From an uncultured Pseudomonadota bacterium (GTDB lineage Bacteria > Myxococcota_A > UBA9160 > PR03), in NCBI GenBank assembly GCA_900696485.1, contig CAADGG010000075.1, positions 24,494 through 88,493 on the forward strand: a DNA stretch of 64,000 nt, in the 5' to 3' direction. Within the stretch, counting starts at the first letter, position 1. Each line of letters starts with the position of its first letter. Below, piece after piece: positions 23,961-35,177 of the stretch. The notes beneath the pieces were generated by a model. It was not told the origin of the DNA and did no database searches. It saw only the letters and a program-made list of their open reading frames with translations. Made by a program: the position numbers and the translations under genes.

Positions 23961-25544
23961 GTGCCCAAGATCACCGTCGACGGCGCGAGCTATGAGGTCG
24001 CCGAGGGCCGCACCATCCTGCAGGCGCTCGACGATCAGGGCGTACTGATGAACGGCGTCGACATCCCGCACTACTGCTGGCATCCGAAGCTCAGCATCGA
24101 TGGCAGCTGCCGGCTGTGCCAGGTGGAGATCGAGGGCATCCCCAAGCTGCAGATCGCCTGCAACACGCCGGTGCGGGACGGCATGGTGATCCATACCCGG
24201 AACGAGCGTGTCGAGAAGGCCCGCGAAGGCGTGATGGAGCTGCTGCTCATCAATCATCCGCTCGACTGCCCGATCTGCGACAAGGCGGGCGAGTGCAAGC
24301 TGCAGGACTACGCCTTCGAGTACGGCGTGCCGCACGCGCGCACGCGCGAGCCGCGTCGGGCCGGCAAGAAGCGCGTCGACCTCGGGCCGACGATCGTCTT
24401 CGACCAGGAACGCTGCATCCTGTGCCGCCGCTGCGTGCGCTTCTGCCGCGAAGTGCCGGGCACCGGGGAGCTGTCGGTGTTCTCGCGCGGCGATCAATCC
24501 GTCATCGAGACCTTCCCCGGCGAACCGCTCGACAACGACTATTCGATGAACGTCGCCGACATCTGCCCGGTCGGTGCGCTCACGACCAAGGACTTCCGCT
24601 TCAAGATCCGCGTCTGGTTCCTCGAGGACGTGCCGGGAATCTGCACCGGCTGCGCGAAGGGTTGCAACGTCCATCTGGGCGTCGCAAACAACCGCGTGTA
24701 CCGCTACGTCCCGCGCCGCAACGACGCCGTCAACGGCACCTGGATCTGCGACGAGGGACGCCTCAGCTACGCGCGGATCGGCGCCGACGACCGCATCGCC
24801 GGACACGAGGTCCGGCAGCCGGACGGCCGCGCCCTGCCGGTGTCGATCGACGTCGCGCTCGAGGAGGCCGCCGAACGCCTGCGTGGAGTGATCGATCGCA
24901 AGGGCGCCGGCGCCGTGGGGATCCTGGCCTCGCCGCACGCGACGAACGAGGATCTGTTCGTCGCGCGGCGCTTGCTCGAGGCGCTCGGCAGCTCCCAGGC
25001 GGGCGTCGCGGTGCGGACGGGACGCAGCGATGCGCTGCTGATCCAGCCGGAGAAGGCGGCCAATGCCGAAGGCTGTCGGCGACTCGGATTCGGCCCGGCC
25101 GAGGCGCTGCTCGAACGCGCGCGCGGCGGCGCGGTGGCGGCCTTGCTCGTGCTCGGACACGACGCGCTGGCGACCCAGGGCCCCGAGCTCCTCGAAACGC
25201 TGCGCGGCCTCGACGTGGTGCTGCTCGCCGACAGCCATCGTTCGGAACTCGAGCGCGTGGCGCAGGTGGTGTTCGCAACCCGCGTGGTGGCCGAGAAGCA
25301 CGGAACGCTCACGAACCACGCCGGCCGCGTGCAGCGGGTGGTCCCGGCGGTCGAACCGAGCTTCGACGCGCACGCGGAGGGTGAGATCATGTGGCGACTC
25401 GGGCGTGCGCTCGGCCTGCCCGGCTTCGACGGGGCGTGGGATCTGCAGGCCGTGTCGAAGGCGCTCGCCGAGACCGTGCCGGCCTTTGCCGGGATCGACC
25501 TCGCGTCCGTGCCGCCGGACGGCGTGCCGCGGGCGGACCGCTGA
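23961..25544 (+). CDS. nuoG: NADH-quinone oxidoreductase subunit G, short form
   Basis: 527 residues from GTG 23961. The N-terminal [2Fe-2S] ferredoxin has Cys39, Cys50, Cys53 and Cys67. A His-Cys3 cluster follows (His99, Cys103, Cys106, Cys112). Further CxxCxxC motifs lie in CILCRRCVRFC with DICPVGALT, and in CTGCAKGCNVHLG. The C-terminal molybdopterin-oxidoreductase-like domain is much reduced; typical NuoG has 680-910 residues. The gene ends cleanly, with nuoH overlapping its stop, so this looks like the native length rather than an interruption. Confidence 0.92.
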   Translation: MPKITVDGASYEVAEGRTILQALDDQGVLMNGVDIPHYCWHPKLSIDGSCRLCQVEIEGIPKLQIACNTPVRDGMVIHTRNERVEKAREGVMELLLINHPLDCPICDKAGECKLQDYAFEYGVPHARTREPRRAGKKRVDLGPTIVFDQERCILCRRCVRFCREVPGTGELSVFSRGDQSVIETFPGEPLDNDYSMNVADICPVGALTTKDFRFKIRVWFLEDVPGICTGCAKGCNVHLGVANNRVYRYVPRRNDAVNGTWICDEGRLSYARIGADDRIAGHEVRQPDGRALPVSIDVALEEAAERLRGVIDRKGAGAVGILASPHATNEDLFVARRLLEALGSSQAGVAVRTGRSDALLIQPEKAANAEGCRRLGFGPAEALLERARGGAVAALLVLGHDALATQGPELLETLRGLDVVLLADSHRSELERVAQVVFATRVVAEKHGTLTNHAGRVQRVVPAVEPSFDAHAEGEIMWRLGRALGLPGFDGAWDLQAVSKALAETVPAFAGIDLASVPPDGVPRADR

Positions 25545-26707
25545 TGGAGGAGCTGCTCCCCGCGATCCTCAAGACGCTCTTCATCATTGCCATCGCCGTC
25601 GGTGCGTTCGCGCCGATCATCACCTGGGTCGAGCGCAAGCAGAGCGCGGTCATGCAGGATCGCATCGGGGCGAATCGCGCCGACATCGCCGGCATCACAC
25701 TGCTCGGCTTGCTGCACCCGCTCGCCGACGTGCTGAAGCTCCTCACGAAAGAGGACGTCGTCCCGCGTGGCGCCAACCGCTTCCTGCACATGGCCGCGCC
25801 GTTGATCGCGGCGATTCCGGTGATCGCCTCCTTCGCCGTGATCCCGTACGGCGGCCTCTACGAATTCGGCGAGACCACGATCCATCTGGTCGTGGCCGAT
25901 CTCGACTGGGGCATCCTCTACATCTTCGCGATCGCTTCGATCGCCACCTACGGCACGGTGATCTCCGGTTGGGCCAGCAACAACAACTGGTCGCTGCTCG
26001 GAAGCCTGCGCGCGTCGGCGCAGATGATCTCGTACGAGGTCACGATGGGGCTCTCCATCGTCGGCCTGTTCATGGCGTTCCAGACCCTGCGACTCACCGA
26101 CATGGCCGTCGCGCAGGACGCGAGCTTCCGGCTGCTGGGCTTCCTCGAGCATTTCGGCTGGATCCAGACGCTGCCCGGATGGCTGTCGTGGATCCAGCTC
26201 CCCAATTGGGGCCTGTTCCTCCAGCCGCTCGGCTTCGTGATGTTCCTGACCTGCGTGATGGCGGAGAACAAGCGCCCGCCGTTCGACCTGCCCGAAGCCG
26301 AATCCGAACTGGTCGCCGGCTACTTCACCGAGTACTCGGGCATGCGTTTCGGGCTGTTCTACATGTCCGAGTTCATCGAGGTGGTGGTGATCGCCGCGCT
26401 GACGACGGCGCTGTTCCTGGGCGGCTGGGCGATCCCGTTCCTGCCCCAGGAGACCCTCATCGGCGCGGTCAGTCCCGTCTTCGGCACCGGCGTCGCCACC
26501 GGCCTGTGCATGGTGCTGCACGTCCTCACCTTCTTCCTGAAGGTGATCGTGATGATCTGGCTGCAGATGCAGATCCGCTGGACGCTGCCACGCCCGCGCT
26601 ACGACCAGGTGATGGACCTGTGCTGGAAGATCATGCTGCCGCTCTCGCTGGCGAACATCGTCGTGACCGCGTTGGTGATCCTTCTGATCACCGGAGGCAC
26701 CTCGTGA
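25544..26707 (+). CDS. nuoH: NADH-quinone oxidoreductase subunit H
   Basis: 387 residues, about eight membrane helices. WVERKQSAVMQDRIGANRAD, GLLHPLADVLKLLTKE and AENKRPPFDLPEAESELVAG are the conserved quinone-chamber loops of NuoH. It connects the peripheral arm to the proton-pumping arm. ATG 25544 shares bases with the nuoG TGA (TGATG). In standard operons nuoI follows; here nuoJ overlaps the nuoH stop directly. Confidence 0.96.
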   Translation: MEELLPAILKTLFIIAIAVGAFAPIITWVERKQSAVMQDRIGANRADIAGITLLGLLHPLADVLKLLTKEDVVPRGANRFLHMAAPLIAAIPVIASFAVIPYGGLYEFGETTIHLVVADLDWGILYIFAIASIATYGTVISGWASNNNWSLLGSLRASAQMISYEVTMGLSIVGLFMAFQTLRLTDMAVAQDASFRLLGFLEHFGWIQTLPGWLSWIQLPNWGLFLQPLGFVMFLTCVMAENKRPPFDLPEAESELVAGYFTEYSGMRFGLFYMSEFIEVVVIAALTTALFLGGWAIPFLPQETLIGAVSPVFGTGVATGLCMVLHVLTFFLKVIVMIWLQMQIRWTLPRPRYDQVMDLCWKIMLPLSLANIVVTALVILLITGGTS

Positions 26708-27207
26708 CGGCCCAGGCCTTCTTCTTCTACTTCGCGGCGGCGCTCGCCGTCGTCTCGGCACTGGGCATGGTGCTGAACTTCCGCAATACGGTGGCTGCGG
26801 CCATGAGCCTCGTCGTCACGATGATCGGGCTCGCCATCGTCTACGTGGTCCTCGAGGCGCACCTGGTCGCGGCGCTCCAGATCATGGTCTATGCCGGCGC
26901 CATCGTCGTCGTGTTCCTGTTCGTCGTGATGCTGTTGAATCTGCGCAGCGACACCTTCCACCCGGCTCGCCAGCGTCTGCTGAAGGCGGCCGGAGCCCTG
27001 CTGGCGCTCGGCCTCACGGCCGCGTTCCTGTCGCTGATGCCGACCGCGCTGCCGACCGTGCAGGAACTCCCGGAGGGGTTCGGCGGCTACCGGGCGGTGG
27101 GGCTCGCCCTGTTCACGCGCTTCCTGCTGGCGTTCGAAGTCAGCTCCCTGTTGCTGCTGGCCGCCATGGTCGGAGCCGTCGTGCTCGCCAAACGGAGGAT
27201 CGACTGA
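26704..27207 (+). CDS. nuoJ: NADH-quinone oxidoreductase subunit J
   Basis: 167 residues with five membrane segments. The LVAALQIMVYAGAIVVVFLF helix, with its pi-bulge region, and the following VVMLLNL are characteristic of NuoJ. GTG 26704 overlaps the nuoH TGA (GTGA). It is part of the membrane arm of complex I. Confidence 0.94.
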   Translation: MTAQAFFFYFAAALAVVSALGMVLNFRNTVAAAMSLVVTMIGLAIVYVVLEAHLVAALQIMVYAGAIVVVFLFVVMLLNLRSDTFHPARQRLLKAAGALLALGLTAAFLSLMPTALPTVQELPEGFGGYRAVGLALFTRFLLAFEVSSLLLLAAMVGAVVLAKRRID

Positions 27208-27211
27208 GCCC

Positions 27212-27507
27212 ATGGTCCCCTTGGAGCACGTGATCGGCCTCTCCGGCCTCTTGTTCGTGATCGGGACGATCGGCGCGCTGACGCGCCGCAACCTGATCGT
27301 GATCCTGATGTCGATCGAGCTGATGCTGAACGCCGCGAATCTGGCCTTCGTCGGCTTCGCCCGGGCCTGGGGCCAGCACGACGGCCACATCTTCGTGCTG
27401 ATGGTCATCGTCGTGGCGGCTTGCGAGGTGGCGGTGGGGCTCGGAATCGTGGTCGCGCTGTTCCGCAACCGGGAGTCCGTGAACGTCGAGGACGTGAGCC
27501 TGCTGAA

Positions 27508-27514
<7 letters not shown>
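27212..27514 (+). CDS. nuoK: NADH-quinone oxidoreductase subunit K
   Basis: 100 residues, three helices. The conserved MSIELMLNAANLAFVGF carries the membrane Glu of NuoK (homologue of MrpC), and a second acidic site follows in AACEVAVGLGIVVALFR. ATG 27212 starts 4 nt after nuoJ. Its last codons overlap nuoL by 7 nt. Confidence 0.95.
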
Positions 27515-29535
<2,021 letters not shown>

Positions 29536-29544
29536 GCGGGGGCG

Positions 29545-31197
29545 ATGGACCTGCTCACACTGATCACGTTCCTGCCGCTCGCCACCGGCCTCGTGCTCGT
29601 GGCGCTCTCTCGGCTGCTGCCGGCCCGCACCTGGCGCTGGGTCGGTCTGGCGGGAACGCTGCTGACCTTCCTGCTCTCGCTCCAGCTGTGGGCCGGGTTC
29701 GACCCCGCGCAGGGCGGCTACCAGTTCCTGCACCACGTTCCGTGGATCCCGTCGTACGGGATCCATTGGTTCGTCGGAATCGATGGCATGAGCCTGCTGC
29801 TGGTCGTGCTGACGACGTTCCTGATGCCGCTGGCGCTGCTCGGCTCCTGGACGGACATCGAGAAGTCTCCGCGCAGTTTCGTGTTCTTCAATCTCTTTCT
29901 CGAGACCGGCATGCTCGGCGCCTTCGTCTCGCTCAACCTCTTCCAGTTCTATGTGTTCTGGGAAGTGATGTTGATCCCGATGTACTTCATCATCGGGATC
30001 TGGGGTGGCCCGCGCCGCATCTATGCGGCGATGAAGTTCTTCTTGTTCACGATGGCCGGCTCGCTGCTGATGCTGATCGCGATGCTGGTGCTGTACTTCC
30101 TGCATGCCGAGCAGTTCGCAGGCGCGCTCAACTTCGACCTCATCGCAGCTCCGGGCGCCAGCACGGCGGGTCTGCTGGACACGCTGGTGCCGATCGCCGA
30201 GAACGCCGCCGTCCCGTGGTGGAAGACCCAGGCTTGGCTGTTCTTCGCGTTCGCGCTGGCGTTCGGCGTCAAGGTTCCGATCGTGCCCTTGCACACCTGG
30301 CTTCCGGATGCGCACGTCGAGGCGCCCACGGCGGGATCCGTGGTGCTGGCGGCCGTGCTGCTGAAGATGGGCACCTACGGCTTCGTCCGCTTCGCGCTGC
30401 CGTTGTTCCCGGTGGCGGCCGAGACCTATGCGCCGGTGATCTTCACGCTCGCCGTAATCGGCATCCTGTACGGCTCGCTGGTCGCGATGGTCCAGAAGGA
30501 CATCAAGAAGCTCGTGGCGTACTCGTCGGTCGCGCACCTGGGCTTCGTGATGATCGGGATCTTCGCGCTCAACGAGGAGGGCTTGCAGGGCTCGATCCTG
30601 CAGATGGTGAACCACGGACTCTCGACCGGAGCGCTGTTCCTGCTGGTCGGCATGATCTACGGACGGCGACACACGCGCGACATCGCGGACTTCGGCGGCA
30701 TCGCGAAGCCGATGCCGGTGTTCGCGGCCCTGTTCGGCATCGTGGTGATGTCGAGCATCGGGTTGCCGGGCCTGAACGGCTTCGTCGGCGAGTTCCTGAT
30801 CCTGGCCGGCGCCTTCCTCGTCAGCCCCTGGATCGCGGTAGCGGCCACGTTCGGCGTGGTGCTGTCGGCCGTCTACCTGCTGTGGATGTATCGACGAGTC
30901 TTCTTCGGCCCCTGTGACAACCCGGAGAACATGGGCCTGCTGGATCTCGGCCTGCGCGAGAAGGCCGTCGTCGTCGCGCTCCTGGTCCCGATCGTCTGGA
31001 TCGGCGTCTACCCGGACCCCTTCCTCACCCGCCTCGAAGCCTCCGTCGGCGACCTCCTGCACCGGATGGAGAAGACCGCAAGCGCAGCGCGCAGCGAGGC
31101 GCAGCCGAGCGAAGTTCACCAGGCCGGCGCAGCGCGCAGCGAGGCGCAGGGGGCCGAGGACCTGGCGGCGATCCGCTACGGAAGGAGTCCGCGGTGA
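29545..31197 (+). CDS. nuoM: NADH-quinone oxidoreductase subunit M with repeat-bearing tail
   Basis: 550 residues, antiporter-like. FWEVMLIPMYFIIGIWGG, KVPIVPLHTWLPDAHVEAPT and SVAHLGFVMIGIF identify NuoM. The protein is extended at the C terminus by about 40 residues in which AARSEAQ occurs twice, encoded by a direct repeat of about 23 bp (31082-31104 and 31127-31149); this tail is not part of the conserved fold. ATG 29545; the stop overlaps nuoN. Confidence 0.95.
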   Translation: MDLLTLITFLPLATGLVLVALSRLLPARTWRWVGLAGTLLTFLLSLQLWAGFDPAQGGYQFLHHVPWIPSYGIHWFVGIDGMSLLLVVLTTFLMPLALLGSWTDIEKSPRSFVFFNLFLETGMLGAFVSLNLFQFYVFWEVMLIPMYFIIGIWGGPRRIYAAMKFFLFTMAGSLLMLIAMLVLYFLHAEQFAGALNFDLIAAPGASTAGLLDTLVPIAENAAVPWWKTQAWLFFAFALAFGVKVPIVPLHTWLPDAHVEAPTAGSVVLAAVLLKMGTYGFVRFALPLFPVAAETYAPVIFTLAVIGILYGSLVAMVQKDIKKLVAYSSVAHLGFVMIGIFALNEEGLQGSILQMVNHGLSTGALFLLVGMIYGRRHTRDIADFGGIAKPMPVFAALFGIVVMSSIGLPGLNGFVGEFLILAGAFLVSPWIAVAATFGVVLSAVYLLWMYRRVFFGPCDNPENMGLLDLGLREKAVVVALLVPIVWIGVYPDPFLTRLEASVGDLLHRMEKTASAARSEAQPSEVHQAGAARSEAQGAEDLAAIRYGRSPR

Positions 31198-32714
31198 TCG
31201 ATCCGCCGGTCATCGACCTGTCCGCAATCGCACCGATCGGCAGCGTCACCCTCGGTGCCATCGCCGTGTTGTTGGCAGAGGTCTTCCTGACCCGACGGCG
31301 GCGTGTGCTCGGGCGCGAGATGTCGGCGAGCTACATCGCGGCCACGCTGGTCGTCCTGTCGACGATTGCGCTCGCCATTGCGGCGTACACCGCCATGGCC
31401 GGGTTTGCGAGCGGCGCCAGCATCGGTTTCCTGGCCGATGTGCCCGGCGTCCGCCTCGATCGCTTCTCGAGCTTCGCGATCGCGCTGATCTCGCTCGCGG
31501 CGATGCTCTCCTGCTGGCTCTCGCTCAAGTACCTCGCCGAGGTCGAGATCGACCACGGCGAGTTCTATGCGCTGCTCCTGCTCTCGACCGCGGGCATGAT
31601 GGTGCTCGTCGCCGCGACGGACTTCTTGATGTTGTTCCTCGGCCTCGAGTTGATGAGTATCCCGATCTACGTCCTGGCCGGCTTCGATCGCCGCAATCTG
31701 CGCAGCAACGAGTCCGCGCTCAAGTACTTCCTGGTGGGCTCCTTCGCGAGCGGACTCCTGCTCTATGGCATCGCCCTCGTCTACGGCGTCACCGGCACGC
31801 TGGACTTCGCAGCCGTGCGGGCGGCGCTGCCGCCCGGGAACCCGCTGGCTCTCGTCGGCATCGGTCTGCTGATCATCGGCTTCGCCTTCAAGGTTTCGGC
31901 CGTGCCGTTCCACCAGTGGACACCGGACGTCTACGAAGGCGCCCCGGTGGCCGTGACCGCCTACATGTCAGTCACGGTCAAGCTCGCAGCCTTCGCGGCG
32001 CTGCTGCGGGTCGTCGTCGGAGCCTTCGGAGACGTCCTCGCGAGCCTGCAGGATGTGTTCTGGATGCTGTCGCTGCTGACGATCCTCGTCGGGAACGTGA
32101 TGGCGACGATCCAGACCAACGTGAAACGTCTGCTGGCCTATTCGAGCGTCGCCCACGCCGGCTACCTGCTGATGGGGTTCGCGACCGGCACGGCCGAGTC
32201 GTACAGCGCCGTCCTGTTCTATCTGCTCGGTTACGCCTTCATGAACCTCGGTGCTTTCGCGGTGCTCGTCTCGCTCTCCACCGGCGGCAAGGATTGCGAA
32301 CGGATCGAGGATCTCGCCGGACTCGCACGCAGCCGGCCCGGCCTCGCGGCGCTGCTCACGTTGTTCGCAATCTCGCTCGCCGGGATCCCGGGCACCGTCG
32401 GCTTCACCGCGAAGTTCTTCTTGTTCAAGGCCTCCGTCGATGCCGGCTTGATCGGACTCACGATCGTCGCGGTGTTCGGAAGCCTCGTCTCGGTGTTCTA
32501 CTACCTGCGACTGCCGGTGCTGATGTACATGCACGAGCCCGGGGCGGCGAAGCTGCGCCCCGAAGCCGCGACGCTCGAGCTGCTGGTGCTCGGCCTCTGC
32601 GCCGCAGCGGTCGTGTTGCTGGGCCTGTTCCCGATCGAGGGGCCCAGCTGGCTCGGACTCTCGACGCTGCGCGCCCTCGACTGGGCCCGCACCAGCGCCC
32701 AGTTCCTCTTCTAG
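31194..32714 (+). CDS. nuoN: NADH-quinone oxidoreductase subunit N
   Basis: 506 residues, antiporter-like, about 14 helices. LFLGLELMSIPIYVLAGF (channel Glu), AFKVSAVPFHQWTPDVYEGAP and SSVAHAGYLLMGF are typical NuoN motifs. GTG 31194 overlaps the nuoM TGA (GTGA). It is the last gene of the operon; palindrome copy 2 begins 3 nt after its TAG and is the probable transcript end. Confidence 0.96.
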   Translation: MIDPPVIDLSAIAPIGSVTLGAIAVLLAEVFLTRRRRVLGREMSASYIAATLVVLSTIALAIAAYTAMAGFASGASIGFLADVPGVRLDRFSSFAIALISLAAMLSCWLSLKYLAEVEIDHGEFYALLLLSTAGMMVLVAATDFLMLFLGLELMSIPIYVLAGFDRRNLRSNESALKYFLVGSFASGLLLYGIALVYGVTGTLDFAAVRAALPPGNPLALVGIGLLIIGFAFKVSAVPFHQWTPDVYEGAPVAVTAYMSVTVKLAAFAALLRVVVGAFGDVLASLQDVFWMLSLLTILVGNVMATIQTNVKRLLAYSSVAHAGYLLMGFATGTAESYSAVLFYLLGYAFMNLGAFAVLVSLSTGGKDCERIEDLAGLARSRPGLAALLTLFAISLAGIPGTVGFTAKFFLFKASVDAGLIGLTIVAVFGSLVSVFYYLRLPVLMYMHEPGAAKLRPEAATLELLVLGLCAAAVVLLGLFPIEGPSWLGLSTLRALDWARTSAQFLF

Positions 32715-32717
32715 TCC

Positions 32718-32804
32718 GGCGTCAAGAAAGGGGTCGGGTTGGATTCGTCAACTTTTCCCGTTGGGAAAAGTTGACGAATCCAACCCGACCCCTTTCTTGA
32801 CGCC
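32718..32804. repeat. perfect 42-bp palindrome, family copy 2
   Basis: Left arm 32718-32759 and right arm 32763-32804 are fully complementary around a GTT loop. The arm shares GTCAAGAAAGGGGTCGGGTT with copy 1 but then has GGATTCGTCAACTTTTCCC, and the right arm carries the matching changes. It lies between the converging nuoN and vWA genes. Confidence 0.92.
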
Positions 32805-32867
32805 CTCGGCGGATCATCGGGATCGATCGAGCGCCTGGGGCCGGCGAAGCTCCCTCCGGCGACGCTT

Positions 32868-33740
32868 TCAGCGAGGTCGCCGGGTGTCGCTCGATCCGGG
32901 CGCCGGTGCGTCGAGCGCATCTTCGAGCGCCGCGCGCAGATCGACAGGCTGGTCGATCGGGTGATAGCGCCCTCCGGAAACGCGGGCGACTTCCTGCGCC
33001 GCAAACGGATCGACGATCGCCAGCAGCCCGATCGCGAAGACATCGATGCGCACCCCGCAGGCGCTCGCCTCCCGGGCCGCCGTGAGCGCGGCACTGACGT
33101 CGCTGTGATCGGTGCGAGTCGCATAGCCATGCGGAAGCGACGGCAACCCGTCCGTGAGCAGCAGCAGGATGCGTTCGGCGCCTGCCCGGGCACGCGATCC
33201 GCACAGCGCATGGCGTGCCGTGCGGATCGCCGCGGAGAAATCGGTGCCCCCGTGCGGCCCTTGTCGGGCGATGGCATCGAGTGCCGCCTGGGCGGCCGCC
33301 CGGTCGGCCGAGAGCGCCGCTCGCAGCGTCGCATTGCCATCGGGGGTGCCGAGCTGACGACCGGTGGTGGGATCGATCGCTCCGGAAAACGAGATGATCG
33401 CGAGGTGCGCATCGAGGTCCGGCCACGCCGCGAGCAGCGCACGGACGGCCGCCAGCTCGGCGGCCAGCACGGCGTCCTCCGGATCGGTCGAGACGACGCC
33501 GGCGGGATACTGACCGTCGAGGCGGGCATCGAGCGTCGGGTTGATCCCGACGACCCCGTCGCCATCCACGTCGATGCCGGAGGCGGCACGGGTGGACTGA
33601 GAGACGTCGATGGCGATCGCAACGTCCACGCGACGCGCTGCCGGTTCGCTCGGATCGGATTCACCAGCCGCCGCGGCCCCCCCCGTGACGGCGAGCCCGA
33701 TCGCCATCGATGCCAGCAACGGGATGCTTCGTGTTCTCAC
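32868..33740 (-). CDS. secreted von Willebrand factor A domain protein
   Basis: 290 residues from GTG 33740 (GAGG upstream). A signal peptide ([20 protein letters not shown]) precedes a vWA domain with the MIDAS Asp45-x-Ser47-x-Ser49 in [15 protein letters not shown], the metal-binding Thr in GGTDFSAAI and [15 protein letters not shown] short [11 protein letters not shown] stretch early in the domain looks like a calcium loop. The fold mediates metal-dependent protein contacts; here it is probably periplasmic or extracellular. No ATPase or partner gene is adjacent and the role is unknown. Confidence 0.82.
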   Translation of the reverse strand: MRTRSIPLLASMAIGLAVTGGAAAAGESDPSEPAARRVDVAIAIDVSQSTRAASGIDVDGDGVVGINPTLDARLDGQYPAGVVSTDPEDAVLAAELAAVRALLAAWPDLDAHLAIISFSGAIDPTTGRQLGTPDGNATLRAALSADRAAAQAALDAIARQGPHGGTDFSAAIRTARHALCGSRARAGAERILLLLTDGLPSLPHGYATRTDHSDVSAALTAAREASACGVRIDVFAIGLLAIVDPFAAQEVARVSGGRYHPIDQPVDLRAALEDALDAPAPGSSDTRRPR

Positions 33741-33911
33741 GGGAGAGCCTCTGCCCGGCGGCCGATCGACGCCGGTCGCCAGCGTCGATCGCCGGGCCTT
33801 TCGGAGCGCGGATGGTACGCGACCCGCTCGGCGAGAGCCGCCCGCCGTGGCCGCCACCCAGGCCTTCGGATACGTTGCAACGTCCCGCGCCGATGCCATC
33901 GAGAGGCCCCC

Positions 33912-35072
33912 TTGGCCGAGAAACCCGTCCGCCGTCCCCAACGCCCCGAGTTCTCTTCCGGCCCGTGCGCCAAGCGCCCGGGCTGGTCGCTCGACGCCCT
34001 GAAGGGTGCGCTGGTCGGTCGCTCCCATCGCGCGAAGGCCCCGAAGGCCCGCCTGCAGGCGGTCATCGAGAAGAGCCGCGCGGTGCTGCGCATGCCCGAC
34101 GACTGGAAGCTCGCGATCGTGCCGGCATCGGACACCGGAGCCGTCGAGATGGCCATGTGGTCGCTGCTCGGCGAGCGGCCGGTCGACGTGCTGGCCTGGG
34201 AGAGCTTCGGACAGGAGTGGGTGACCGACGCGACGAAGCAACTGAAGCTCGACGCCCGGGTCCTTTCCGCACCGTACGGAGAGCTGCCGGATCTCGCGCA
34301 AGTGGACTTCCACCGCGATGTCGTGTTCCCGTGGAATGGCACGACCTCCGGGGTCCGGGTCCCCGGCGGCGACTGGATCGCCACCGACCGCAAGGGTCTC
34401 GTGTTGTGCGATGCCACCTCGGCGGTCTTCGCGATGGCGTTGCCGTGGCCGAAACTCGACGTCGTGACGTGGTCGTGGCAGAAGGCGCTCGGCGGCGAAG
34501 CCGCCCACGGCATGCTGGCGCTCTCCCCGCGCGCCATCGCACGTCTCGAGTCCTACACCCCTGCGTGGCCACTCCCGAAGATCTTCCGGCTCACGAAGCA
34601 GGGCCGGCTCGATGACGCGCTCTTCGAAGGCGCCACGATCAACACGCCGTCGATGTTGTGTGTCGAAGACGCCCTCGACGGGCTCGCCTGGGCGGACACG
34701 GTCGGCGGGCTCGAGGGGCTGATCCGGCGCGCGGAGGCCAACCTCGACCTCGTCGCCGATTGGGTCGCGCGAACGCCGTGGGTCGGCTTCCTCGCCCGCG
34801 ATCCGACGACGCGCTCCTGTACGTCGATCTGTCTGCAGATCACGGACCCCTGGTTCCGCGGGCTCGCACAGACCGACCAGGCGGACGTCGTGAAGAAGCT
34901 CACCGCGCGGCTCGAGCAGGAGGGCGTCGCGTACGACATCGCCAGCTATCGCGATGCGCCGCCGGGCCTGCGCGTCTGGGGCGGCAGCACGATCGAACGC
35001 GACGATCTCGATGCGCTGCTCCCGTGGCTCGACTGGGCCTGGGCGGAGATCCGCACCGGCGCGTCTGCGTAG
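33912..35072 (+). CDS. serC: phosphoserine aminotransferase
   Basis: 386 residues of the class V aminotransferase fold. The N-terminal [18 protein letters not shown] matches the SerC variant common in alphaproteobacteria, and the PLP lysine lies in [17 protein letters not shown]. It converts 3-phosphohydroxypyruvate and glutamate to phosphoserine for serine and PLP synthesis. TTG 33912 is chosen because GAGAGG lies 5 nt upstream and the next residues fit the family; the frame is open far upstream but as antisense of the vWA gene. It faces the PEP-CTERM gene across palindrome copy 3. Confidence 0.88.
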   Translation: MAEKPVRRPQRPEFSSGPCAKRPGWSLDALKGALVGRSHRAKAPKARLQAVIEKSRAVLRMPDDWKLAIVPASDTGAVEMAMWSLLGERPVDVLAWESFGQEWVTDATKQLKLDARVLSAPYGELPDLAQVDFHRDVVFPWNGTTSGVRVPGGDWIATDRKGLVLCDATSAVFAMALPWPKLDVVTWSWQKALGGEAAHGMLALSPRAIARLESYTPAWPLPKIFRLTKQGRLDDALFEGATINTPSMLCVEDALDGLAWADTVGGLEGLIRRAEANLDLVADWVARTPWVGFLARDPTTRSCTSICLQITDPWFRGLAQTDQADVVKKLTARLEQEGVAYDIASYRDAPPGLRVWGGSTIERDDLDALLPWLDWAWAEIRTGASA

Positions 35073-35093
35073 CGACGAGGGCGCTGCCGCGCA

Positions 35094-35177
35094 CGCGTCA
35101 AGAAAGGGGTCGGGTTCATTCGTCAACTTTTCCTTCTGGAAAAGTTGACGAATGAACCCGACCCCTTTCTTGACGCG
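35094..35177. repeat. perfect 40-bp palindrome, family copy 3
   Basis: Left arm 35094-35133 and right arm 35138-35177 are fully complementary around TTCT. After the shared GTCAAGAAAGGGGTCGGGTT the arm reads CATTCGTCAACTTTTCC, one T shorter than copy 1 on both arms. It starts 21 nt after the serC stop and overlaps the 3' end of the PEP-CTERM gene on the other strand. Confidence 0.92.

Noticed and set aside
22596..25373. A 925-codon minus-strand open frame opposite nuoE-nuoG
   Set aside because: Same mirror effect of high-GC codon bias on the opposite strand.
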